Shown here piece by piece: positions 55,925 through 63,248 of a stretch of DNA of 64,000 bases. The position numbers were made by a program, and so were the translations under genes. Source of the DNA: JBBRVW01 sp038246545. GTDB taxonomy: Bacteria; Actinomycetota; Actinomycetes; JACCUZ01. Below the pieces are notes generated by a model, which saw nothing but the letters and a program-made list of their open reading frames with translations, did not search any database and was not told the DNA's origin. Where the stretch lies: contig JBBRVW010000020.1 in assembly GCA_038246545.1 (NCBI GenBank), positions 1-64,000 of the forward strand, written 5' to 3'. Within the stretch, counting starts at the first letter, position 1. Every line of letters starts with the position of its first letter.

Positions 55925-57109
55925 TCACCCGCGCGGAGCCAGGCCCGAGGCGGCCTTCAGCGCGAGGATCCGCCGCGCGGAGGCAGCGGCCTGCTCGCGT
56001 GGCAGGACGCCGGTGACCAGGGCGTCCCGCACGGCCGCGACGGACCGGAGCGGCGCCGCGTCGCAGGCCATCGCCCAGTCCGCGCCGGCCCGCAGCGCCC
56101 GCACCGTCGCCCTGGCCGGGGAGATCCCGAGCGACGAGCTGGCGGCTGCCATCGTCAGCGAGTCGGTGAGGACCACGGTGCCCGGGACGGCCGAGCGCCG
56201 CAGGTAGCGCAGGGCGGTGCGGGACTCGCTGGTGGGGACGCCGTCGCGGGTGAGACCCGCGGAGAGCAGGTGGCCCACCATGACCACCGGCGCGCCGGCC
56301 GCCAGCTCGCGGTCGAAGGGCAGCAGGTCGGCCTTCGCCAGGTCGGCCAGCGGCGCGACCCGGGCCGGCCCGGTGTGCGAGTTGCTCGCCGAGCCGTGGC
56401 CCGGCCAGTGCTTGAGGACGGTGACCACGCCGGCGTCGCGCATGCCGAGGCGCCAGGCCCGCGCGCGAGCGGTCACCCGGTCGGGGTCGGCGGAGAACGA
56501 CCGGTCCAGGGACGCGATGTAGGCACCTGGCACCGAGAGGTCCGCCACGGGGGCGAGGTCCATCCGGACGCCGAGCCGGCGCATCCGGGCCGCGTAGTCG
56601 TGAGCGGTCCGGCGCACCCTGGCCGTGCTCCACCGGCCCATCGTGCGCGCCGACGGCAGCGGGTAGATGACCTGCCTCAGGCGTTGCACCCGGCCGCCCT
56701 CCTCGTCGCTCGCTAGGAACGGCAGCACCGGGGTGCGCGCGGCGCCCCGTACGTCGGCCAGGCGCGCGCGCAGCCGGCTCGGAGCCCGCGACCCCAGCAG
56801 CGCGATCCCGCCGATGCCGGCCCGTGCCTGCCGTTCCGCGTCGTCGAGGTGTCCGAGGTCGACGCAGGAGAACACCAGCTGGGCCGCCAGCCGGTGGTCG
56901 CTCCACGTCGCCGGGTCGCTGCCGGCGTACGCCGCGGCAGGTGGTGCCGTGCTGCGGGTGGCTGCGGTGGCGGCCGCGCTGAGGGGCGAGCTCTCCGGCT
57001 CGCGGCTGAGCTGCGCCCCGGCGGGTGCCAGCGTGGCCGACACCATGCCGAGCCCGGCGACGGCCGCGGTGAGCACGGCGACGGCGGGACGGGGGCGGGG
57101 ACCTGGCAC
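55925..57109 (-). CDS. Secreted GH3 beta-N-acetylhexosaminidase-like protein
   Basis: The 394-residue protein has a signal peptide (PAVAVLTAAVAGLGMVSATL, then APAGA). The GH3 N domain carries TPVLPFLASDEEGGRVQRLR, DLAPVADLSVPGAYIASLDR and the NagZ-like VTVLKHWPGHGSASNSHTGP (KHWPGHG). The catalytic Asp lies in VPGTVVLTDSLTMAAA. It is likely an exported peptidoglycan or chitin-fragment hydrolase. The GTG at 57109 lies behind a TACGGT -10 (eight nt). The ATG-like codon between them is in another frame. It is divergent from the old yellow enzyme gene. Confidence 0.87.
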   Translation of the reverse strand: MPGPRPRPAVAVLTAAVAGLGMVSATLAPAGAQLSREPESSPLSAAATAATRSTAPPAAAYAGSDPATWSDHRLAAQLVFSCVDLGHLDDAERQARAGIGGIALLGSRAPSRLRARLADVRGAARTPVLPFLASDEEGGRVQRLRQVIYPLPSARTMGRWSTARVRRTAHDYAARMRRLGVRMDLAPVADLSVPGAYIASLDRSFSADPDRVTARARAWRLGMRDAGVVTVLKHWPGHGSASNSHTGPARVAPLADLAKADLLPFDRELAAGAPVVMVGHLLSAGLTRDGVPTSESRTALRYLRRSAVPGTVVLTDSLTMAAASSSLGISPARATVRALRAGADWAMACDAAPLRSVAAVRDALVTGVLPREQAAASARRILALKAASGLAPRG

Positions 57110-57163
57110 GGGCCATGACCGTACCGGGGAAGCGTGGCGGCTCCGGTGAGGTTGGCTTGCACC

Positions 57164-58237
57164 ATGAGCGCTCTCTTCAGCCCCCTCACCCTGCGCGGCA
57201 CCACCTTCCGCAACCGCGCCTGGGTCTCGCCGATGTGCCAGTACTCCTCGACGGACGGACACCCGTCCGACTGGCACCTCGTGCACCTCGGCAGCCTGGC
57301 CCGCGGCGGGGCGGGGCTCGTCGTCCAGGAGGCGACCGCGGTGACCCCCGAGGGCCGGATCTCGCCGTGGGACGCCGGGATCTGGACCGACGAGCAGGCC
57401 GGCGACTACGCCCGCATCGTCGACTTCGTGCGCGGCCAGGGCGCGGTGCCCGGCATCCAGCTCGCGCACGCCGGACGCAAGGGCTCGACCCAGCGGCCGT
57501 GGGACGGCACCGGCCACGTCGAGCCCGCCGACGGCGGCTACGGCACCGTGGCGCCGTCGCCGGTGGCCTTCGGCGGCTGGCCGGTGCCCAAGGAGCTCTC
57601 GGTCGACGACATCGCGGACCTGGTCGAGGCGTTCGCCGCCGCTGCCCGGCGTTCGCTGGCCGCCGGCTTCGAGGTCGCGGAGATCCACGCGGCGCACGGC
57701 TACCTCGTCCACCAGTTCCTCTCGCCGCTGTCCAACCACCGGGCGGACGCGTACGGCGGCGACCTGGCCGGGCGCAGCCGGTTCCTCCTCGAGGTGGTGC
57801 GCGCGGTCCGCGCCGTCTGGCCGGACGACAAGCCGCTGTTCGTCCGCCTCTCCGCCACCGACTGGGTCCACGGCGGCTGGGACGTCGGGCAGACCGTCGA
57901 GGTTGCCCGGACGCTGGCCGGGGAGGGCGTCGACCTGGTCGACGTCTCCAGCGGCGGGCTCAGCCCCGACCAGAAGATCACCGTCGGCCCCGGCTACCAG
58001 GTGCCGTTCGCCCGGGAGGTCCGCCAGGGCAGCGGCCTCCCGGTCGCAGCGGTCGGCCTGATCACCGACGTCCATCAGGCCGAGCAGGTCCTCACCGAGG
58101 GCTCGGCGGACGCGATCGTCATGGCGCGCGAGCTGCTGCGCAACCCGCACTGGCCGCTGCTGGCCGCTGCCGAGCTGGGTGAGGACACCTCGCTCTGGCC
58201 CGCGCAGTACCAGCGCGCGGTGCCGCGCAAGCCCTAG
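57164..58237 (+). CDS. namA: Old yellow enzyme family NADH:flavin oxidoreductase
   Basis: The 357-residue FMN enzyme has the OYE pattern LFSPLTLRGTTFRNRAWVSP, MCQYSSTDGHPSDWHLVHLG (YqjM-like Cys and Tyr), IQLAHAGRKGSTQRPW and the His pair in EVAEIHAAHGYLVHQFLSPL, then SNHRADAYGGDLAGRSRFLL. It reduces activated C=C bonds with NADPH. The ATG at 57164 gives a standard N-terminus. The upstream in-frame start at 57134 is unsupported. Confidence 0.93.
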   Translation: MSALFSPLTLRGTTFRNRAWVSPMCQYSSTDGHPSDWHLVHLGSLARGGAGLVVQEATAVTPEGRISPWDAGIWTDEQAGDYARIVDFVRGQGAVPGIQLAHAGRKGSTQRPWDGTGHVEPADGGYGTVAPSPVAFGGWPVPKELSVDDIADLVEAFAAAARRSLAAGFEVAEIHAAHGYLVHQFLSPLSNHRADAYGGDLAGRSRFLLEVVRAVRAVWPDDKPLFVRLSATDWVHGGWDVGQTVEVARTLAGEGVDLVDVSSGGLSPDQKITVGPGYQVPFAREVRQGSGLPVAAVGLITDVHQAEQVLTEGSADAIVMARELLRNPHWPLLAAAELGEDTSLWPAQYQRAVPRKP

Positions 58238-58249
58238 CGCGGGACGGGG

Positions 58250-59485
58250 TCAGCGCGGCCGCAGCGTGGCCGTGAAGACCGCTCGGCCGTCCCGGGACGC
58301 CTCGCGCCGGACCAGCAGGAACACGTCGATCTCGCTGCCGTCGCGGCGAAGCGCCGGCACCTCGACCTCGGCGTCGATGATCGTGCCCTCGCCCGTCAGC
58401 AGGTACCGGGTGAAGCCGGCGATGTGGTTCTCCCGCAACCGCTCCGGCACGATCTCGACGATCCGCTGACCGATGAGGTCGCCGTCCCAGCCGAGCAGGG
58501 TGAGAGCTGACGGGCTCGCTGCCAGGATCCGGTTGGCGTCGTCGGCCGCGACGACGGCTGCCTGCGACCGGCGGACGTGCTCGACGGGCCAGTCGGGCCC
58601 GGGAAGCTCGGGCACCGGGAGCCCGGTCGGGAGTCCCGGCCACGGCTCGTAGGCCTGCCCGGCGACCTGGTCGCACACCTGGCCGCAGATCCAGCGGCGC
58701 AGCAGCCGCATCTCCGGCTGGGTCGGCGGCGCCAGCATCTGACCGCGCTCGGCGCGCCGGATGACGTCCTCGAGGAGCAGGTCGAGCGCGGCGAAGCCGA
58801 GCGCGTCGTCGGGGGTGACGGTGAGGTGCACCTCGGCCCGGACGCGGTCGCCGGCCGGGTCCAGCGTGCCGAGGGCGTCCGCCAGCTGGGCGAACGCGTC
58901 GTGCGCGCGGCCGTCCGGGGCGACATCGACGCCGGCCGCTGCCTGCTCCCACTGCGCCAGCAGGTGCTCGCGCAGCAGTGTGTCGGCGTGCTGCCGCCAG
59001 GCCATGACAAGGACGACCGGCACCCCGTGGAGCCGGACCTCGACGGGACGGCCGTGGTCGCGCGCCGGCGCGGCAGCCGGGACTGGGGCGGGCGCCGCCG
59101 GGGCCGGGCTGTCGCCGATCTCGAACCACACCGTCTTGCCGGCATCGTCGACGTCGGTGCCGTGCCGGTGGGACAGCAGGGAGACGAGCTCGAGGCCCCG
59201 ACCGGTGGTAGCCGCCCGGGTGTAGTGGCGGCGGCTCGGCAGGTGGGGGCTGCGGTCGCGGACGGCCACCCGGACCCCGTCCGGCCAGGCGCTGACGAGC
59301 AGGTCGATCCCGGTCCGGGCGTGCACGACCGAGTTGGTCACGAGCTCGCTGACGAGCAGCTCCGCGGTCTCGAGCAGGTCGATCCGGCCCACCTCGGTGA
59401 GCGCTGCCGCCACGACGCGTCGGGCCCGGCGCGCGCTGGTCGGCTGCGGAGCGAGCGACACCCGGCGTTCCACGACCGTCGACAC
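58250..59485 (-). CDS. ATPase (RsbW-type) - PAS sensor protein
   Basis: The 411-residue protein has an N-terminal HATPase_c domain at about 20-125 (LLVSELVTNSVVHARTGIDL as N box; TTGRGLELVSLLSHRHGTDV as G box). A low-complexity Pro/Ala linker and a helical middle segment with a conserved-looking RRWICGQVCDQVAG (two Cys) follow. A C-terminal PAS domain covers about 300-411 (AAVVAADDANRILAASPSAL). It is likely an anti-sigma or serine kinase controlled by PAS sensing. The GTG at 59485 follows GGAGGTG. Confidence 0.85.
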   Translation of the reverse strand: MSTVVERRVSLAPQPTSARRARRVVAAALTEVGRIDLLETAELLVSELVTNSVVHARTGIDLLVSAWPDGVRVAVRDRSPHLPSRRHYTRAATTGRGLELVSLLSHRHGTDVDDAGKTVWFEIGDSPAPAAPAPVPAAAPARDHGRPVEVRLHGVPVVLVMAWRQHADTLLREHLLAQWEQAAAGVDVAPDGRAHDAFAQLADALGTLDPAGDRVRAEVHLTVTPDDALGFAALDLLLEDVIRRAERGQMLAPPTQPEMRLLRRWICGQVCDQVAGQAYEPWPGLPTGLPVPELPGPDWPVEHVRRSQAAVVAADDANRILAASPSALTLLGWDGDLIGQRIVEIVPERLRENHIAGFTRYLLTGEGTIIDAEVEVPALRRDGSEIDVFLLVRREASRDGRAVFTATLRPR

Positions 59486-59590
59486 GCTCCGCGCACCTCC
59501 CCTGCCCTCCGCCCCCCCGGCGGCGGCACCATGGTGGCACGGGACCGCCCCGGGGGGACGGGCGGCTCGCGGGTGGCAGGATCGTCGGTC

Positions 59591-60232
59591 GTGGAGGAGC
59601 GAGAGCGACGGCACGGTCCGCGCCGGCCGACCCTGCTGGGCAAGGCTGCGCTCGAGACGTTCGGCGGCGCGCCCGACCCGGCCGCCCTCGCCGACGCGGC
59701 GCACGCGACAGCCGGGCTGCTGGTGGAGTCCGGCCGGGCCACCGAGGACGCGGCCGTCCGGGCTCGGCTGGTGGCGCTCGTCGACGAGGTCGGGCTCGAC
59801 ACCATCGCCGACCTCTGGGCCGGCCGCCCGTCGCGGTCGCTGCCCGGGGCGCTGTGGCGGCTGTACGTGCTCCGCGAGTGGGTGCGCCGCGACCCGGCTG
59901 GCGCCACGCACGACTTCGCCGCCGGCCGGACCACCGCGCCGGTGGCGCACGTCGTCGCCGGGTCCGCCGAGCCGCCGACGCCGGAGGCGCTGCGCGCGTT
60001 GCTCGACGCCGTCCTGCACGGGGTGTTCGCCGGCGACCTCGCGGTCGCGCTGGAGCGGGCCGGCGCGTTCTGCCGGGTCGTGGTGGCCGGTCGCGTGCAC
60101 CGGGCCGACGACGTCGAGCTGGCCGACCCGCTGGGCGCCGACGCGCTCACCCGGTCGTCGGGCTCGCTGCTGCGCACCGCCGAGGACCTCGAGGCGGCGG
60201 CCGCGATGTGGCGGAGCAACGAGCTGGTCTGA
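59591..60232 (+). CDS. Conserved actinobacterial hypothetical protein
   Basis: The 213-residue helical protein has a basic N-terminus (RRHGPRRPTLLGKAALETFG) and conserved-looking LARLVALVDEVGLDTIADLW-type and SLPGALWRLYVLREWVRRDP segments. I believe related proteins have been mislabelled as an RNA polymerase subunit in older actinobacterial annotations, but no function is established. The GTG at 59591 lies eight nt behind CAGGAT (59577-59582). Its region upstream is the divergent promoter of the ATPase-PAS gene. Confidence 0.65.
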   Translation: MEERERRHGPRRPTLLGKAALETFGGAPDPAALADAAHATAGLLVESGRATEDAAVRARLVALVDEVGLDTIADLWAGRPSRSLPGALWRLYVLREWVRRDPAGATHDFAAGRTTAPVAHVVAGSAEPPTPEALRALLDAVLHGVFAGDLAVALERAGAFCRVVVAGRVHRADDVELADPLGADALTRSSGSLLRTAEDLEAAAAMWRSNELV

Positions 60233-60256
60233 CGGCGGCGGCTGCTCCTCGGCGAC

Positions 60257-60370
60257 TACACTGGGAGCGGCCCTCCGGGGCCACCAGGGCGCCGGGTCGC
60301 GGTAGCCCCGGGTCCCACATGAAGCCGCCTTGAGCGGCCACGCGCCGTGAGGCGCTCCCGACCCGGTGCC
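60257..60370 (+). ncRNA. Candidate structured non-coding RNA
   Basis: TACACT (60257-60262) could start an RNA near 60269. It contains a hairpin 60269-60273/60278-60282 (loop TCCG) and a 12-bp closing stem 60288-60299/60359-60370 (one G-U). Inside are two further hairpins, 60324-60328/60334-60338 and 60342-60346/60351-60355 (GTGA loop), giving a three-way junction. There is no protein-coding explanation. I do not recognise SRP, 6C, tmRNA or a known riboswitch. Confidence 0.35.
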
Positions 60371-60381
60371 TTGGTCCCCGC

Positions 60382-61338
60382 TCAGCCCTCGGGCTGGTCG
60401 CCGCCGCCCTTCGTCTGGTCGGCGAGGAAGCGCTCGAGCTCGGCTCCCAGCTCGTCGGCGGTCGGGAAGCCGCCGCGGCCCGCGAGCAGGTCCCCGCCGG
60501 AGCCGGACTCCGACCGGGTCGCCAGGAACGCGTCGTACTGCTGTTCCAGCGCGGTCACCACGCCGGCCACCTCGGGCGAGGACGCCACCTGCTCGTTCAG
60601 CTCGGCCCGGGTCGCCTCGGCCGCGGAGTGCAGGGCGGTCGTGGGCAGAGCCAGCTCGGTGACGGCCGCGACGTTGTCGAGCAGCGCAGCCGCAGCCGCG
60701 GGGTACTCGGCCTGGGCCAGGTAGTGCGGCACGTGCACCGCGAACCCCATCGCGTCGTGGCCGGCCTGGCCGAGCCGGTACTCGAGCAGGTTGATGACGC
60801 TGCCCGGCACCTGGACGGTGCCGATCCACGGCTCGCGCCCCGCCACCAGCTCGGTGCGGGTGGCGTGACCCGTGACCGTGGTCGGGCGGGTGTGCGGCAC
60901 GCCCATCGGGATCCCGTGCACCCCGACCGTGAGGCGCACGGCGAGCTGCTCGACCAGGCCGTGGACGGCGGCGATGAACCGCTCCCACTGGACGTCCGGC
61001 TCGGCGCCGGCCAGCAGCAGGAAGCGCGTGCCGGCGCCGTCGGTGAGCTCGTGCAGCACGAGGGTGGGCTCGTCGTAGGAGACCCAGTGGTCGGACTCGA
61101 AGATCATCGTCGGCCGGCGCGACCGGTAGTCGAGCAGCGTGTCGACGTCGAAGGTCGCCAGCGGCCGGTGCTCGAAGATGTCGAGCAGGTGCTCGGCCGC
61201 GAGGCGGCCCGCCTGACCGGCGTCCACGAAGCCGGTCAGGGTGTGCAGCAGCACCGGCCCCGGACCGTCGGCGGTGCCCCCGGCGGGACCGGTGCTGCCG
61301 GGCTCGTGCAGGGTGTACAGGTCACGGGGGTCGAGCAT
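60382..61338 (-). CDS. PAC2 family protein
   Basis: The 318-residue protein has the PAC2 (proteasome assembly chaperone) fold markers VLLHTLTGFVDAGQAGRLAA, HRPLATFDVDTLLDYRSRRP, and then FLLLAGAEPDVQWERFIAAV and VGVHGIPMGVPHTRPTTVTG. Actinobacterial PAC2 proteins are widespread and of uncertain function, possibly tied to the proteasome. The ATG at 61338 lies six nt behind GAGGAT (61345-61350). The C-terminal 60 residues are acidic and disordered. Confidence 0.88.
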   Translation of the reverse strand: MLDPRDLYTLHEPGSTGPAGGTADGPGPVLLHTLTGFVDAGQAGRLAAEHLLDIFEHRPLATFDVDTLLDYRSRRPTMIFESDHWVSYDEPTLVLHELTDGAGTRFLLLAGAEPDVQWERFIAAVHGLVEQLAVRLTVGVHGIPMGVPHTRPTTVTGHATRTELVAGREPWIGTVQVPGSVINLLEYRLGQAGHDAMGFAVHVPHYLAQAEYPAAAAALLDNVAAVTELALPTTALHSAAEATRAELNEQVASSPEVAGVVTALEQQYDAFLATRSESGSGGDLLAGRGGFPTADELGAELERFLADQTKGGGDQPEG

Positions 61339-61467
61339 GACTCGATCCTCGCACCGAGCGGCGGCGACGTCCGCCACCCGTCGTCCCTGGGCGGAATGCT
61401 CAGCCGGACGTCGGGCTCGGGCCGGCGCTCGGCGACGGAGCCGTTCGTCGCGCCGGGGCAACAGCAA

Positions 61468-61494
61468 GCCCCTCGAACTCATGCTTCGAGGGGC
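61468..61494. terminator. Hairpin between HtrA and PAC2 genes
   Basis: GCCCCTCGAA (61468-61477) pairs with TTCGAGGGGC (61485-61494) around a seven-nt loop, a strong hairpin. It is one of several in the 410-nt gap 61339-61748, where I see no gene. Confidence 0.5.
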
Positions 61495-61547
61495 CTGCAC
61501 CCAGTTCTAGGCCATCGTCCCCGGCCGGTCCGGTTGCGACACGCGGG

Positions 61548-61576
61548 GACGGCGGGTTCGGACCTGACCCGCCGTC
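61548..61576. terminator. GC hairpin between HtrA and PAC2 genes
   Basis: GACGGCGGGT (61548-61557) pairs with ACCCGCCGTC (61567-61576) across nine nt. Confidence 0.45.
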
Positions 61577-61595
61577 GGCCACCTGACCGCGTCGC

Positions 61596-61673
61596 GTACC
61601 CGAAAGACGGTGCAATGCCGATATCCGCGGGTCTGTACCGGTCCGAGCGACCGTTCCACCGTCCTTCGGGTAC
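61596..61673. repeat. Long inverted repeat with 17-nt arms
   Basis: Arms 61596-61612 and 61657-61673 pair at 16 of 17 positions (one A/C mismatch) across a 44-nt loop. The loop itself holds a small hairpin, CGGTC/GACCG (61639-61643 and 61649-61653). It lies upstream of the PAC2 gene and downstream of htrA. A structured RNA, cruciform or paired operator are all possible. Confidence 0.5.
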
Positions 61674-61708
61674 GACCGACGGCGAGATTTGGGCTGCGCA
61701 GCACGAGG

Positions 61709-61733
61709 GGCGGGACCCCGCACGGGTCCCGCC
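61709..61733 (-). terminator. Terminator of the HtrA-like gene
   Basis: GGCGGGACCC (61709-61718) pairs with GGGTCCCGCC (61724-61733), 15 nt after the htrA stop codon on the minus strand. Confidence 0.7.
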
Positions 61734-61748
61734 GTCGTGCCGGTGCGG

Positions 61749-63065
61749 CTACGAGCCGCTGGCGTCGCTGCCGAGCGTCGCCGTCACGGTAGTCGTGCTG
61801 CCGGACCGCACGTAGGTGAGGACGACCTTGTCGCCGGCCTGGTGCGACCGGATCGCGGCGATCAGCGCGTCGGCGCTGTCGACCGGCCGGTCGCCGACCT
61901 TGGTGAGGACGTCACCCGCCTGGAGACCTGCCTGTGCGGCCGACCCGCCGGCGGTGACCTGGGCCACCGCAGCACCGTCGCTGAAGATACGCGAGCCCGA
62001 GGCCGAAGCGTCCCGGACGCTGACGCCGAGCTGGGCGTGGGTGGCCGTGCCGCTGTCGACCAGCTGGGTCGCGACCCGGCGGGCCTGGTCGATCGGGATC
62101 GAGAAGCCGACGCCGATCGAGCCGGACTGGCTGCCGCTGGCCGCCCCGAGGCTCGCGATGGCGCTGTTGATGCCGATGACCTCGCCCTTGAGGTTCACCA
62201 GCGGGCCGCCGGAGTTGCCCGGGTTGATCGCCGCGTCGGTCTGGATCGCGTCGATGACCGTGCTGACGCTCTCCGTGCCACTGGCGTCACCGGTGCGGAC
62301 CGGACGGTTCAGCGCGCTGACGATGCCGCTGGTCACGGTGCCCTGCAGGCCGAGCGGCGAGCCGATGGCGACGACCTGCTCGCCGGGGTCGAGGTTCGCC
62401 GAGCTGCCGAGCGTCGCCTTCGTGAGCCCGCTCACGCCCTTGGCCTGGATCACGGCCAGGTCGGTCACCGGGTCGCGGCCGACGATGCTGGCCGACGCGG
62501 TGCTGCCGTCGTTGAGCGTCACGCTGATCTGGCCCGCACCGTTCGCGGCGTCGGCGACGACGTGGTTGTTGGTGAGGATCAGTCCCTCGGAGGACAGCAC
62601 GATGCCGCTGCCCTCGCCGCCGCCCTGCGCGGTGCTCACCCCGATCGAGACGACGCTCGGCAGCACCTGGGCCGCGACCGCCTCCACCGAGCCGTCCGCG
62701 GGGGTCACGTCGCCGGTCGTGCCGCTGCCCTGCAGGGAGGTGCCCGAGCCGGTGGTGCCGGTGGTGGTCGCCGACGAGCCGCCGTCGTCGAGGGCCGAGG
62801 TGACGGCCGCGCCGGCGCCGCCGCCGACCAGGCCTGCCGCCAGGGCGACGGCGCCGACCAACGCGATGGCCCGGCGGGGCCGTCGGGGTGACGGGCCGCC
62901 CTCGTCCACGGGCGGCGGTGTCGCGCCGGGCGGTGTCCCGCTCGGCTCCGAAGCGCTCCACGGGTCCTGGGCGCCGTAGCCGGGTGCCGGGGGCTCTTGC
63001 CCCGGTGCGGGCGGGAAGGGGGAGTACGTGTCGTCCACGGGAAGGGTGCGGGTCTGGTCGCTCAT
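61749..63065 (-). CDS. htrA: S1C (HtrA/DegP) serine protease with PDZ domain
   Basis: The 438-residue protein has a Pro-rich cytosolic N-terminus of about 65 residues and one membrane helix (IALVGAVALAAGLVGGGAGA). A trypsin-like domain has the triad His in GLILTNNHVVADAANGAGQI, Asp in GRDPVTDLAVIQAKG and Ser in TDAAINPGNSGGPLVNLKGE. A C-terminal PDZ domain (GGSAAQAGLQAGDVLTKVGD) follows. It acts as an extracytoplasmic stress protease or chaperone anchored in the membrane. The ATG at 63065 is the first start giving the Pro-rich tail. Confidence 0.95.
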   Translation of the reverse strand: MSDQTRTLPVDDTYSPFPPAPGQEPPAPGYGAQDPWSASEPSGTPPGATPPPVDEGGPSPRRPRRAIALVGAVALAAGLVGGGAGAAVTSALDDGGSSATTTGTTGSGTSLQGSGTTGDVTPADGSVEAVAAQVLPSVVSIGVSTAQGGGEGSGIVLSSEGLILTNNHVVADAANGAGQISVTLNDGSTASASIVGRDPVTDLAVIQAKGVSGLTKATLGSSANLDPGEQVVAIGSPLGLQGTVTSGIVSALNRPVRTGDASGTESVSTVIDAIQTDAAINPGNSGGPLVNLKGEVIGINSAIASLGAASGSQSGSIGVGFSIPIDQARRVATQLVDSGTATHAQLGVSVRDASASGSRIFSDGAAVAQVTAGGSAAQAGLQAGDVLTKVGDRPVDSADALIAAIRSHQAGDKVVLTYVRSGSTTTVTATLGSDASGS

Positions 63066-63248
63066 GACCCACAACCTGCGCGTCGCGGCTGGGAGAACCC
63101 TGTGAGGCACCTCCGGGTCCGCCGTGAGTCGCGCGGGAGCACCTCCAGCCGGCCCGGCGACGTGTCCTGCGTCACATCTCGGGGACGTACAGATCTCAAC
63201 CCCGATGAACCCCTTCACTTTCCGCACAGCGTCTGGGAACTTAGGCCC

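Noticed and set aside
60257..60370. SRP, 6C, tmRNA or riboswitch identity for the structured region
   Set aside because: The hallmark conserved sequences of these classes (for example the SRP GGAAGG/AGCA loop) are absent, so it is left as an unnamed candidate.
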